Shown: positions 1 to 9,271 of the stretch, piece by piece | Numbering within the stretch: the first letter of the stretch is position 1 | How the letters are laid out: the number at the start of each line of letters is the position of its first letter | Assembly: GCF_900155425.1 (NCBI RefSeq) | Contig: NZ_LT700191.1 | Span: 951,097-1,015,096, forward strand | Length of the DNA: 64,000 nt | From: Parabacteroides massiliensis | Lineage (GTDB): Bacteria; Bacteroidota; Bacteroidia; Bacteroidales; Tannerellaceae | Direction: 5' to 3' | Translations under genes and position numbers: made by a program | Notes under the pieces: model-generated | The model's input: the letters and a program-made list of their open reading frames with translations, nothing else | What the model was told of the DNA's origin: nothing | Databases searched by the model: none

Positions 1-2
1 CC

Positions 3-1937
3 CTTCGCCCTCTTTTCCCGGACAATTATCACGCTGAAGTATATGTAAACGTTATATTATTCTCCGCAGACGGTGAAGATATGCCGGATGCATTGGCAGG
101 GCTGGCAGCTTCTGCCGCATTGGCCGTATCGGATATTCCTTTCAACGGACCGATCTCCGAATGTCGTGTCGCACGTATCGATGGCAAGTATGTTGTTAAC
201 CCCACGTTCTCTGAATTGGAAAAAGCAGATATTGATATTATGGTGGGCGCAACGCTTGACAACATCATGATGGTGGAAGGCGAAATGGACGAAGTACAAG
301 AATCGGAAATGCTGGAAGCAATCAAGGTCGCACACGAAGCAATCAAGGTACAGTGCCAGGCACAACTTGAACTGTCCGAAGCTTGCGGCAAATTGGTCAA
401 ACGCGAATACTGCCACGAAGTCAATGACGATGAACTGCGTAAAGATGTACACGAAAAATGTTATGCAAAGGCTTATGCCGTTGCGACATCCGGTACCGAC
501 AAGCATCAACGTGCCGAAGCATTCGACGCAATTGTAGAAGAATACAAAGCCCAGTTCTCCGAAGAGGAATTGACCGACGAAAAGGTTGAAATGATCGCTC
601 GCTATTACCACGATGTAGAAAAAGAAGCGATGCGCCGTGCCATCCTGGATGAAGGAAAGCGCCTGGATGGACGTAAGACAACCGAAATCCGTCCGATTTG
701 GATCGAGACAGACTGCCTGCCCGGTCCTCATGGTTCCGCAATCTTCACACGTGGCGAGACACAGTCGCTTTCGACTGTCACTTTAGGTACAAAGGCGGAT
801 GAAAAAATGATCGACGATGTACTGAATCACGGAAAAGAACGTTTCTTGTTACACTATAATTTCCCTCCGTTCTCTACAGGCGAAGCAAAAGCTTCCCGTG
901 GCGTAGGACGCCGCGAAATCGGCCACGGAAACCTGGCTCACCGTGCATTGAAACGGATGATTCCGACAGACTATCCTTACGTGGTACGCGTTATTTCCGA
1001 TATTTTGGAATCTAACGGTTCTTCTTCAATGGCAACCGTATGCGCCGGTACGCTGGCGTTGAGAGACGCAGGTGTTCCGATGAAGAAGCCGGTATCCGGT
1101 ATCGCAATGGGTCTGATCTCCGAAAACAAAGGCCAGAACTACGCTATCCTGTCCGATATCTTAGGAGATGAAGACCACTTGGGAGATATGGACTTCAAGG
1201 TAACAGGTACTAAAGACGGTATCACTGCCACTCAGATGGATATCAAAGTAGACGGCCTGTCATACGAAATCCTTGAAAATGCATTGGCACAGGCAAAAGA
1301 AGGCCGTATGTATATCTTGGACAAGATTATGGAAGCCCAGCCGGATGTTCGTCCGGACCTGAAGCCTCACGCTCCGAGAATCGAAACAATGACGATCGGT
1401 AAAGAATTTATCGGTGCGGTAATCGGCCCGGGTGGTAAAATCATCCAAGGCATTCAAGAAAAAACTGGCGCCATTATCTCTATTGAAGAGGAAGACGGAG
1501 TGGGTAAAATCGAAATCTCCGGAACAAACAAAGCAACAATCGATGCTGCTATCCGTGCCATCAAAGGTATCGTGGCTGTTCCCGAAATCGGCGAAGTTTA
1601 CGAAGGCAAGATATCTTCTATCATGCCTTACGGTGCGTTCGTCGAATTCATGCCGGGTAAAGACGGTTTGCTCCACATTTCCGAAATCGACTGGAAACGT
1701 CTGGAGACAGTTGAACAGGCCGGCTTGAAAGAAGGTGATACTATCAGCGTCAAGTTGGTAGACATCGACGCCAAGACCGGTAAATTCAAATTATCACACA
1801 AAGTCCTGCTGCCGAAACCGGAAGGTTACGAAGAACGTCCGCCAAGACCCGAACGCGGTCCGAGACCCGAACGTGGAGACCGTGGTCCTCGTCAGGATCG
1901 TGGAGACCGTGGCCCTCGCCGCGAACGTCAGGATTAA
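3..1937 (+). CDS. pnp: Polyribonucleotide nucleotidyltransferase, 5'-truncated by window edge
   Basis: Phosphorolytic 3'-5' exoribonuclease of the RNA degradation machinery. The frame is open from base 3 (reads [17 protein letters not shown]), so the start lies before the window. Visible parts are the end of the first RNase PH-like core, the all-helical linker, the second RNase PH core (FTRGETQ, then [11 protein letters not shown]), a KH domain with the GPGGKIIQ loop, and an S1 domain ([16 protein letters not shown]). The C-terminus is a low-complexity Arg/Gly/Pro tail of repeated RPERG and DRGPR units, likely RNA-binding; such RG tails are common in Bacteroidetes RNA-binding proteins. A strong hairpin terminator follows 37 bases after the stop. 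Identity is secure. Confidence 0.97.
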   Translation, partial: LRPLFPDNYHAEVYVNVILFSADGEDMPDALAGLAASAALAVSDIPFNGPISECRVARIDGKYVVNPTFSELEKADIDIMVGATLDNIMMVEGEMDEVQESEMLEAIKVAHEAIKVQCQAQLELSEACGKLVKREYCHEVNDDELRKDVHEKCYAKAYAVATSGTDKHQRAEAFDAIVEEYKAQFSEEELTDEKVEMIARYYHDVEKEAMRRAILDEGKRLDGRKTTEIRPIWIETDCLPGPHGSAIFTRGETQSLSTVTLGTKADEKMIDDVLNHGKERFLLHYNFPPFSTGEAKASRGVGRREIGHGNLAHRALKRMIPTDYPYVVRVISDILESNGSSSMATVCAGTLALRDAGVPMKKPVSGIAMGLISENKGQNYAILSDILGDEDHLGDMDFKVTGTKDGITATQMDIKVDGLSYEILENALAQAKEGRMYILDKIMEAQPDVRPDLKPHAPRIETMTIGKEFIGAVIGPGGKIIQGIQEKTGAIISIEEEDGVGKIEISGTNKATIDAAIRAIKGIVAVPEIGEVYEGKISSIMPYGAFVEFMPGKDGLLHISEIDWKRLETVEQAGLKEGDTISVKLVDIDAKTGKFKLSHKVLLPKPEGYEERPPRPERGPRPERGDRGPRQDRGDRGPRRERQD

Positions 1938-1973
1938 GAATCAGTAAAACACGTACGTGTATAACTCCAAACA

Positions 1974-2013
1974 GCTCCCGCCCCTTCTATTTGGGGACGG
2001 GAGCCGTTTTTTT
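1974..2013 (+). terminator. Rho-independent terminator of pnp
   Basis: GCTCCCGCCCC pairs with GGGGACGGGAGC around a short loop and is followed by seven T. Confidence 0.85.
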
Positions 2014-2059
2014 ACCCCCAATTCTTTTTATCCTTCATCGCGATCTGGATAGTTCAAGT

Positions 2060-2233
2060 GAAACGCCATTGTTTCCTGCCGCGAAACAAAAACCTCTGCG
2101 GTCGAAACCAAAGTCTCTGCGGTCGAAACCACATTTCCATGGCTCGAAACTAAAGTTTCGGCCGATGAAACTAAAGTTTCCATTAAGTGAAACTAAAGTT
2201 TCAAAGCAAGCAACCATTTGAAACTTTAGTTTC
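2060..2233. repeat. Cluster of GAAAC..GTTTC mini-palindromes
   Basis: The 14-mer GAAACTAAAGTTTC (5-bp arms GAAAC/GTTTC) occurs exactly at about 2146, 2167 and 2189, and in inverted centre form (GAAACTTTAGTTTC) at 2220. Degenerate copies lie at about 2060, 2104 and 2124. The last unit overlaps the stop codon of the efflux gene on the minus strand. There are no spacers of constant length and no cas genes. Function unknown. Confidence 0.8.
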
Positions 2234-3797
2234 AGATTTCTTTTCGACTGAAACTACTGTTCTTCGAGAGAGTATTTTTCTTTATCATCTTCCCCACAAA
2301 GTTCCATGCCGGCATCTTCTTTAAGGTGCTGCGTACCGGCTGGATGTCCCAGAGCAGGAAAATGAGGAGCACGGCGATACCGATGATGCAAGTAATACCG
2401 TAGAGTTGGCGGATGCTAATCATCAAGAGATTGCTGGCATCGTAGGGCAGTCCACGAGCCATATTGTCAGCCATCTGATGGCGAAGGCCAAAACTGTAGA
2501 GCCCCGAACACATCGTAGAGACAGGACCGTTGCGGATGATACCCGCCATCGTCAGTCCCATGAAGAAATGCTGGAAAGGCATCAGCTCCTCCAGGTATAT
2601 CGTCAGCATACAGAAGAATATCGCGTTGCCAAACGAGCGGAGGAAGGTGGGAAGGTAGAGCGCCTCCAGTGGCAAACCCGGGTCGATGAGGAAATACATC
2701 ATCACAGGATATGCCACCATGGCTGCAACACCAAGGGTGAGCAAGCGAGTGTATTTCTGATGAAGCACCTTGCACCCAAAAAGGCAGAAGAGACAGCCAA
2801 CGATGGCCCCCACCCATTCCACAAAGTTGAGCACATTGGTGGTGATGCTTCCGAAATGCAAAACGCCGCCAGTGAAAGCCGTCTGCAACACCTTGGGCGT
2901 ACTGCCCATAAACTCGACGAAGGCGAAAAGGATGAGCAGTGGGACGAGCCGCTTATATTTCCAAGCCTCGGGGGCTATGTAGGGGTGACGGATATGGAGC
3001 ATTCGCTGGATACAGAAGTATCCTGTGATAATGAAGAGCAGCAAGTCCTTCTGCATTACCTTCGAGTCGAGCCAGTTGTAATGCTCGCCATAGTTGAAGA
3101 AGAAGATGAACTCCAACATCCAGGCCGACCAAAGCAGGCAGCCGAGGTAATCGATGCTGATGAACGGCAGAGGTTTCATGAAACGGAAGTCGTGAGTGGT
3201 GGCATATACGATAAGTGCTACCGTGAGCAACGCCCCAGTCATCACCCAGTTGATGATGCGCCAATCTTGACAGATATAGATCAGGTGTTCGGTGACCCAA
3301 GGAGACAAAAACATATTTCCCAACACGAAGCAATAGAGCAATGGGAAGAAAATAGTGAAATCTCGCTTCGGAGTCATCCACAACTGGATGGTACTCATAC
3401 ACTCGAAACATCCGCAGAGTTTGAAGAAACCTGCGATATAGGCGAGAATGCACATCACGGGAACAGAATCCGTCCAGATGATAAGGAAATTGCAAGCCGC
3501 AATCACCAAGGCAGCGTTGAGCAAAAGCTGTCGATTAGTGAAGCGGAACTTCATCTTGAAGAGAAAGGGAAATGGCATCGCCACGCCCACCACATTGAAC
3601 ATGATGATCATGAGCACGTCTTCTCTCATCAGGCTATATTCGCCCATTACTTGGCTCATCGCTCCACCATAGATGCCGCCCGACATCAAGAAGGTAAAAG
3701 CAAAAAGGAGATAAATCCAAGGCTGCAAGCGACGAGGCACATAACTATTGAATGAAGGGACACGGAAAGGTCCCTGTAGCATAGGAGGTCCAGGCAT
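2232..3797 (-). CDS. MFS drug-efflux transporter, EmrB/DHA2-like, third gene of tripartite operon
   Basis: Inner-membrane proton-driven exporter of 521 residues with about 14 hydrophobic segments, the size and shape of the DHA2 (EmrB) branch of the major facilitator superfamily. The first segment starts near residue 26 (LQPWIYLLFAFTFLMSGGIYGG). It is the last gene of an operon with an HlyD/EmrA-type adaptor (24 bases upstream) and a TolC-type outer-membrane channel, so the three products should form an envelope-spanning efflux pump. Substrate unknown. Sequence conservation to EmrB is not obvious by eye; the call rests on topology and operon context. A palindrome cluster overlaps its 3' end. 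Confidence 0.8.
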   Translation of the reverse strand: MPGPPMLQGPFRVPSFNSYVPRRLQPWIYLLFAFTFLMSGGIYGGAMSQVMGEYSLMREDVLMIIMFNVVGVAMPFPFLFKMKFRFTNRQLLLNAALVIAACNFLIIWTDSVPVMCILAYIAGFFKLCGCFECMSTIQLWMTPKRDFTIFFPLLYCFVLGNMFLSPWVTEHLIYICQDWRIINWVMTGALLTVALIVYATTHDFRFMKPLPFISIDYLGCLLWSAWMLEFIFFFNYGEHYNWLDSKVMQKDLLLFIITGYFCIQRMLHIRHPYIAPEAWKYKRLVPLLILFAFVEFMGSTPKVLQTAFTGGVLHFGSITTNVLNFVEWVGAIVGCLFCLFGCKVLHQKYTRLLTLGVAAMVAYPVMMYFLIDPGLPLEALYLPTFLRSFGNAIFFCMLTIYLEELMPFQHFFMGLTMAGIIRNGPVSTMCSGLYSFGLRHQMADNMARGLPYDASNLLMISIRQLYGITCIIGIAVLLIFLLWDIQPVRSTLKKMPAWNFVGKMIKKNTLSKNSSFSRKEI

Positions 3798-3821
3798 TTG
3801 TTACTAATGTTGAATGTTGAA

Positions 3822-4862
3822 TTATTCCTTGATGCGGACTTTTGTTTCTACATTTAATCCTGCACGAAGCAAAGCCACTTGTTTGGGGTCATTATCCTTG
3901 GTAAGGGCGATACGAACAGGCACGCGCTGCTCTACTTTCACGAAGTTGCCTGTGGCGTTATCCACCGGAATCATGGAGTAGGCATTGCCGGCAGCTGCAG
4001 ACAGAGCCTCCACTTTGCCGTGAAATACGACATCAGGGATGGCATCGGCTGTGAAATTCACAGTTTTACCTACGGTAATGCCGTCCATCTGGGTCTCACG
4101 ATAGTTTGCCAACACCCACACATCGTTGTCATCCACGATACGAGCCAACATTTGTCCCGGTTGAACCAACTGGCCTACATGAATATCTTTCTTGCCCATC
4201 ACGCCATCACAAGTAGCCACGATGATGGTGTAAGAGAGATTCAAGCGGGCCAAGTTGAGCTGTGCTTCAGCTACATTCTCACCTGCACGAGAACCACCGA
4301 GTTGCTCTGTCTGTACATTCTTTACTGACACGGCACTCTGCCTCCTGCTGTTGGCTTGCTCATAGCGAGCCTTTGCTCCGAGATAACGAGCATAAGCATT
4401 GTCGTACTGTTGGCGAGTAACCGCATCCTTCTTTATCAAGGCTGCAAAGCGGTCGAAGTCTTGTTTGGCGTTCATCATATCCACGCGAGCTTCCTCGATG
4501 CCAGCCGATGCCGTCTGCACATTACTTGCTGTTGTACTCATGCTTGCCGAAACGACCAATGAACCAGACTTCGAACTTCGTAGTCCGGCCTCGGCTTGCG
4601 CCACCTGCAAGCGATATTCTGCATCCTCGATGATGACGAGGGTGTCACCCTTCCTGATATGCTGGAAATCATTGAATCGGATTTCCTTGATAAAGCCCGG
4701 TACACGAGTGTTGATCGGGACGATATGACGGCACACTTGTGCGTCATCGGTATATTCCACATCACTGCCATGTACGAAATGGCTAAAGCACCATGCCGCC
4801 GCACCCATCAAGAAGAGGATGACTACTACATTATATATTCTCTTGATAATTTTCTTGTTCAT
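3822..4862 (-). CDS. HlyD/EmrA-family periplasmic adaptor of efflux pump
   Basis: Membrane-fusion protein of 346 residues. A single N-terminal membrane anchor (about residues 8-26) is followed by the biotinyl-lipoyl half motif (VPINTRVPGFIKEIRFNDFQ), a long alpha-helical hairpin rich in Ala/Gln (about residues 75-190), the second lipoyl half (VATCDGVMGKKDIHVGQLV) and a beta-barrel domain (ANYRETQMDGITVG). This order is typical of EmrA/HlyD adaptors that link an inner-membrane MFS pump to TolC. It sits between the TolC-like gene (36 bases upstream) and the MFS gene (24 bases downstream) on the same strand, so the three are almost certainly cotranscribed. Confidence 0.92.
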   Translation of the reverse strand: MNKKIIKRIYNVVVILFLMGAAAWCFSHFVHGSDVEYTDDAQVCRHIVPINTRVPGFIKEIRFNDFQHIRKGDTLVIIEDAEYRLQVAQAEAGLRSSKSGSLVVSASMSTTASNVQTASAGIEEARVDMMNAKQDFDRFAALIKKDAVTRQQYDNAYARYLGAKARYEQANSRRQSAVSVKNVQTEQLGGSRAGENVAEAQLNLARLNLSYTIIVATCDGVMGKKDIHVGQLVQPGQMLARIVDDNDVWVLANYRETQMDGITVGKTVNFTADAIPDVVFHGKVEALSAAAGNAYSMIPVDNATGNFVKVEQRVPVRIALTKDNDPKQVALLRAGLNVETKVRIKE

Positions 4863-4898
4863 TTGTTTATTCTTTTATTTTCCACTTTACTATAGGAT

Positions 4899-6257
4899 TT
4901 AAATCTCTCCTGCCACGTACATCATGCGATAGTAAGCATAGACAATGTTGATGCGAGCATCCACCTCTTTCAGCTCTGCGTTAAGGCGGAGGTTGGAGGC
5001 ATCCACCATATCCGTGACGAGAGCCAACTGGTTGAAGTACCGGGCGTTCATCACGTCATAGTTCTGACGTGCCAGTTCTACGCTCTTCTGTTGCGTCTCA
5101 AGCTCCACATAGGTTTGCTGATATTGCACGTATGCCGCTTGCACATTGTTATTGAGTTGTTCTGCTTGCACGGCATGGCTCTCCTTGGCTTGCCGGGTCT
5201 CTACGGCTGCTTGCTTGATACGCTTGTTGCTCTTGAAGAGGGAGCTGAGGCTGTATTTTACGCCTACGCCCACATACCAGATGTTGAGATTCTTGTCGAT
5301 AGGGGGAAGCTCGAAGGTTATGGGGCCATCGAAGTTGTCGGCAGCAACAAAGGCTACTTTTGGCAACATCTCGCTCTTGGCAATCTTCTCCTTTTGTTCT
5401 GCGATTCGAATGGCGTTCGAACTCTGTTCCAAGAGAGGGGAATTCATCGTGCCAGCAATCTGCCAATGTGCCTCGCCATCCTTGCCATACACCTTATTTA
5501 TAACGGTGGTATCAGGGATGATCTGTACCTCTTGCCCTTCCAGGTTCATGCCGAGCGTATTGCAAAGCTGGTGGTTGAGGATACTGCGATTGTTGTGGAG
5601 AGCTGTCAAACCAAGTTTGAGCGATTCCATCTGTAGTTCATATCGGGTGATGTCGTTTTTGAGTGCCATGCCTTGGCTTTGTTTCTCTTTGATATCGGTG
5701 ATGAGTTGCCGGGTCAGCTCGATGTTCTTCTCATACACTTGTATCTGGTTGTCTATCTTGAAGAGGTCGAGATACTGGCCGAAAGCGATGAAGCGGACTT
5801 GCTGGCGGGTGAGTCTTACGCCAACCTCAGCCTGTTGTTTGCCCAGTTCGGCGAGCTTGATGCCTGCGTTGATGGCACCACCGGCATAGACAACCTGCTG
5901 TGCCTGGAAGGCAAAGTTGTTGCCGAAGTGAGGAGAGCTCAATCCGTGAATGTCGGAAAAGTCACGGTCGGTGAGGAGAGCGTTGCCGATGTAGCTGAAA
6001 GAGAGCGATGCATCGAGGTCGGGAAGTCGTTTGCTTTTAGCCGACTCAACACCGAGGCTGGCTATTTCTACGCCCGACTTCACAGTGCGAAGGCTCTTGC
6101 TGTTATCCTCTATCTTCTCGAAGAGTTGGTCGATGGTCATCGACTGCTTTTGTCCGGAAGATACAGGCGATGCCGTCTCTTCACTGGATGCTTGAGCCGT
6201 TGCCCAAAGCGGACTCCCCGATAAAATGAGGCTTACAAATAAGATTTTCTTTATCAT
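4899..6257 (-). CDS. TolC-family outer membrane efflux protein
   Basis: Outer-membrane channel, first gene of the efflux operon. I chose the ATG at 6257 because it begins a clear signal peptide (MIKKILFVSLILSGSPLWATAQA). The open frame extends further upstream, but that part reads through the promoter region. The mature protein is about 430 residues with two long coiled-coil halves (ESAKSKRLPDLDASLSFSY and the repeated-like second half ending near ARINIVYAYYRMMYVAGEI), as in outer membrane efflux protein repeats. Together with the downstream adaptor and MFS gene it makes a complete tripartite pump. A canonical minus-strand promoter lies about 45 bases upstream. Confidence 0.92.
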   Translation of the reverse strand: MIKKILFVSLILSGSPLWATAQASSEETASPVSSGQKQSMTIDQLFEKIEDNSKSLRTVKSGVEIASLGVESAKSKRLPDLDASLSFSYIGNALLTDRDFSDIHGLSSPHFGNNFAFQAQQVVYAGGAINAGIKLAELGKQQAEVGVRLTRQQVRFIAFGQYLDLFKIDNQIQVYEKNIELTRQLITDIKEKQSQGMALKNDITRYELQMESLKLGLTALHNNRSILNHQLCNTLGMNLEGQEVQIIPDTTVINKVYGKDGEAHWQIAGTMNSPLLEQSSNAIRIAEQKEKIAKSEMLPKVAFVAADNFDGPITFELPPIDKNLNIWYVGVGVKYSLSSLFKSNKRIKQAAVETRQAKESHAVQAEQLNNNVQAAYVQYQQTYVELETQQKSVELARQNYDVMNARYFNQLALVTDMVDASNLRLNAELKEVDARINIVYAYYRMMYVAGEI

Positions 6258-6301
6258 TCGTCTTCTCTTTATTATGAATCTTTTATCTCTTGAAATTGGG
6301 C

Positions 6302-6310
6302 GCAAAATTA
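6302..6310 (-). promoter_or_regulatory. -7 promoter element TAATTTTGC of the efflux operon
   Basis: Minus strand reads TAATTTTGC, a match to the Bacteroidetes TAnnTTTG box, with a TTG about 16-18 bases further upstream. It lies 45 bases before the TolC start in the divergent gap shared with the AraC regulator. Confidence 0.6.
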
Positions 6311-6447
6311 CGGCGTACGGGGTGAACAATCGTTTTACATATTTCGCAGCGCATGGACTTTTTAGGAACTGATATTCTTTTATATCCCATCTTTTATGCA
6401 CTTTTGCAAACAAAAAAGGAATAAAAAAGAAAAACCAAGGTGAATAC

Positions 6448-7302
6448 ATGGAGTTATCGGAATTGAGTAGCTGCCAAGAGGCAGAGCTTTTCTCTTCGAG
6501 CTTGGAGGAATGGCAGGAAGGCCCGCAAGTTTTAACTTACGGAGCGATATTGATATGTCGCAAGGGGAGGGCTGTACTGAATGTGAATTATAAGGAATGG
6601 GAGTTGTATAAAGGGGCGGTGATTACGGTCTTTCCCAATGATGTCGTAGAGCTGAAGCAAGTGAAGGAGATGAAGAATGATTGGGAATTTGAGATACTGA
6701 AGTACAATCCTTCGCTTTTGCGAGAGGCAAGCTTGCAGTTGGAACAAACCGTCTATTCCTACTTGCGAGAAGACCGATGCCGCCAAGACACACCTGTAGT
6801 GACCAACATCATCAACCATATGTTCTCTTTGCTGAAAGTATATTTCAGCCAGCCGGAGTGTACCTGCATCTCGCAGTTGGTGCTATGCCAGTTGAAGGCT
6901 TTTTTCATCGGCTTCCACGAATACTTGCAACGTAATCCGCAATACCGTCCCGACGAAGTGAAGTCTTTTCGAGTAAGGGAACTCTTCAATCGTTTCATGA
7001 TGCTGATGGAGAGGGATTACAAGGTATCAAGGGATGTCTACTATTATGCGGGGCAGATGAACATCACCTCCAAGTATCTCACCAATATCGTCCGACAGGT
7101 AACAGGGCACACTCCCAAGATTATCATAGACCAATACGTCATCCTGCATATCAAGATGCAATTACAACACAGTTCACTTAGCATCAAGGAGATAGCCTGG
7201 GATTATCATTTCACCGACATCAGTTTCTTCTGTCGTTATTTCAAGAAGCATACAGGGAAGACTCCACAACAACTAAGGGAGAAGGAAACATTCAGAGTGT
7301 AG
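6448..7302 (+). CDS. AraC-family transcriptional regulator, divergent from efflux operon
   Basis: Regulator of 284 residues with a variable N-terminal sensing half (about 1-175, cupin-like character) and a C-terminal double helix-turn-helix (about 180-280: YYYAGQMNITSKYLTNIVRQ, then LSIKEIAWDYHFTDISFFCR, ending YFKKHTGKTPQQLRE), which is the AraC signature. It is divergent from the TolC-adaptor-MFS operon across about 190 bases and is the obvious candidate to control it. It ends against a convergent bidirectional terminator shared with the fumarase gene. The ligand cannot be predicted. Confidence 0.93.
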   Translation: MELSELSSCQEAELFSSSLEEWQEGPQVLTYGAILICRKGRAVLNVNYKEWELYKGAVITVFPNDVVELKQVKEMKNDWEFEILKYNPSLLREASLQLEQTVYSYLREDRCRQDTPVVTNIINHMFSLLKVYFSQPECTCISQLVLCQLKAFFIGFHEYLQRNPQYRPDEVKSFRVRELFNRFMMLMERDYKVSRDVYYYAGQMNITSKYLTNIVRQVTGHTPKIIIDQYVILHIKMQLQHSSLSIKEIAWDYHFTDISFFCRYFKKHTGKTPQQLREKETFRV

Positions 7303-7311
7303 AATAAAATA

Positions 7312-7373
7312 AGGGGCTGTGCATTCTATGTTTTTACTTGCATGAAAACATAGAATGGCACACACCCCTCTTT
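7312..7373. terminator. Bidirectional terminator between AraC gene and fumarase gene
   Basis: AGGGG plus GCATTCTATGTTTT pairs with AAAACATAGAATG and CCCCT around a short loop, with T or A tracts on both sides. It serves two convergent genes. Confidence 0.8.
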
Positions 7374-7397
7374 GATTGTATCAACGTAAAGAACGTC

Positions 7398-9038
7398 TTA
7401 CTTCTTGCAAGTGCAACGCGGTTTGATTTGTTTGAAGAAATCGTTGCCCTTGTTGTCAACCAAGATGAATGCGGGGAAGTCTTCCACTTCGATCTTCCAG
7501 ATAGCCTCCATGCCCAGTTCGGGATATTCCACACATTCGATGCTCTTGATATTGTTCTGAGCCAGGATAGCAGCCGGACCACCGATACTACCTAAATAGA
7601 AACCGCCATATTTCTGGCAAGCATCCGTCACCTGTTGGCTACGGTTACCTTTCGCCAACATGATCATGCTGCCGCCATGGCTTTGGAACAAACCGACATA
7701 CGGGTCCATACGCCCGGCAGTCGTCGGTCCCATGGAACCGCAAGCCATACCGGCCGGAGTCTTTGCCGGACCGGCATAATAGATTGGATGATCCTTGATA
7801 TACTGAGGCAGGTCTTCACCGCGATCCAGGCGTTCTTTCAGTTTGGCATGAGCGATATCGCGGCCTACGATGATCGTTCCGTTCAAGGACAGACGAGTAG
7901 CCACCGGATATTTATCCAGTTCTTTCAGGATATCGGCCATTGGCTGGTTCAGGTTGATCTTGACAGCATCGCCTTCGCCTGCCTGGCGCAGTTCAGCCGG
8001 GATCAGTTCGCCCGGATGGCTATCCAGCTTCTCGATCCAGATACCGTCTTTGTTGATCTTACATTTCACATTGCGGTCAGCCGAGCAACTAACCCCCAAA
8101 CCGACCGGACAGGAAGCACCGTGGCGCGGCAGGCGGATAATACGGATATCATGTGCCAGATACTTGCCGCCGAACTGTGCACCCAAACCGATATTGTGAA
8201 CTTCGGCCAACACTTCTTTTTCCAGTTCGATATCCCGGAAAGCACGGCCATACTCGTTACCGGTCGTAGGCAATTCGTCATAATAATGTGTTGAAGCCAA
8301 CTTCACCGTCAGCAGGTTCTTTTCAGCTGAAGTACCGCCGATAACCACTGCGATATGATAAGGAGGACAAGCGGCCGTACCCAATGTCTTGATCTTTTCG
8401 ATGATGAACGGAACCAAAGTGCCGGGGTTCAGGATTGCCTTCGTTTCCTGGTACAAGTAAGTCTTATTGGCGGAACCGCCACCCTTTGTCACACACAGGA
8501 ATTTATATTCCATGCCTTCCGTAGCTTCGATGTCGATCTGTGCCGGCAGGTTGCACTTGGTGTTCACTTCGTCATACATAGTCAAAGGAGCATTCTGCGA
8601 ATAACGCAGGTTTTCTTCCGTATAGGTTTTATAAACACCCAACGAAAGCGCTTCCTCGTCGCAGTAGCCGGTCCACACTTGCTGCCCTTTTTCTCCGTGG
8701 ATGATAGCCGTACCTGTATCCTGGCAGAAAGGAAGTACACCCTTAGCAGCAACTTCTGCGTTACGCAGGAAAGTCAACGCTACATATTTATCGTTATCAC
8801 TTGCTTCCGGATCGCTCAGGATCTTTGCCACCTGTTCGTTGTGCGAACGGCGAAGCATAAAGGACACATCACGGAAAGCGGCATTAGCCATTGCCGTAAG
8901 ACCTTCTTTCGCAACTTTCAGAACCGGAGTCCCTTCGAACTCGGAAACCGAAACATAATCTTTTGTAAGCAGATAGTACTCTGTCGTATCCGGGCCCAAT
9001 GGGAACGGAGCCTGGTACTTGAAAGGAGTTGTTGCCAT
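7398..9038 (-). CDS. Class I (iron-sulfur) fumarate hydratase
   Basis: Interconverts fumarate and malate in the cytoplasm, part of the reductive branch to succinate in Bacteroidales. The 546-residue length and order match the fused class I fumarase (FumA/FumB type): an N-terminal alpha domain with [28 protein letters not shown] and [11 protein letters not shown] supplying the three cluster cysteines, then a C-terminal beta domain with GPTTAGRMD. The protein ends in a short CTCKK tail. It stands alone: a terminator lies downstream and a TAAGTTTGC promoter box about 60 bases upstream. Being an oxygen-labile [4Fe-4S] enzyme fits an anaerobe. Confidence 0.96.
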   Translation of the reverse strand: MATTPFKYQAPFPLGPDTTEYYLLTKDYVSVSEFEGTPVLKVAKEGLTAMANAAFRDVSFMLRRSHNEQVAKILSDPEASDNDKYVALTFLRNAEVAAKGVLPFCQDTGTAIIHGEKGQQVWTGYCDEEALSLGVYKTYTEENLRYSQNAPLTMYDEVNTKCNLPAQIDIEATEGMEYKFLCVTKGGGSANKTYLYQETKAILNPGTLVPFIIEKIKTLGTAACPPYHIAVVIGGTSAEKNLLTVKLASTHYYDELPTTGNEYGRAFRDIELEKEVLAEVHNIGLGAQFGGKYLAHDIRIIRLPRHGASCPVGLGVSCSADRNVKCKINKDGIWIEKLDSHPGELIPAELRQAGEGDAVKINLNQPMADILKELDKYPVATRLSLNGTIIVGRDIAHAKLKERLDRGEDLPQYIKDHPIYYAGPAKTPAGMACGSMGPTTAGRMDPYVGLFQSHGGSMIMLAKGNRSQQVTDACQKYGGFYLGSIGGPAAILAQNNIKSIECVEYPELGMEAIWKIEVEDFPAFILVDNKGNDFFKQIKPRCTCKK

Positions 9039-9095
9039 AGCGTTTGTATTTTAATTTATAATATTGGTTTTAGAATCATATCCTTGAACGGACGG

Positions 9096-9104
9096 GCAAA
9101 CTTA
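9096..9104 (-). promoter_or_regulatory. -7 promoter element TAAGTTTGC of fumarase gene
   Basis: Minus strand TAAGTTTGC matches TAnnTTTG; the start codon is 58 bases downstream. No clear -33 TTTG is seen. Confidence 0.5.
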
Positions 9105-9255
9105 ATTAAAAATCATGAGATTCGACAGTTGTTTGCCTTTTTAAAATGATCATTTCAAGTTTATTTTAAATTCACTTTGTATCTTTGAATCAGATAAGGC
9201 GATATTTATGAAAATATTAATGAATCTGCAATAGCTGATTATTTTCCTAAAATCG

Positions 9256-9264
9256 TATATTTGC
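9256..9264 (+). promoter_or_regulatory. -7 promoter element TATATTTGC just before the protease start
   Basis: An exact TAnnTTTGC box ends only seven bases before the ATG at 9272. If used, the transcript has almost no 5' leader. Confidence 0.6.
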
Positions 9265-9271
9265 CGCTACT

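Noticed and set aside
1991..2221. 76-codon frame after pnp
   Set aside because: It is only the translation of the GAAAC palindrome cluster and starts inside the pnp terminator.
2406..3755. Long + strand open frame of 449 codons opposite the MFS gene
   Set aside because: Charged low-complexity shadow of a clear membrane protein on the other strand, which belongs to an efflux operon.
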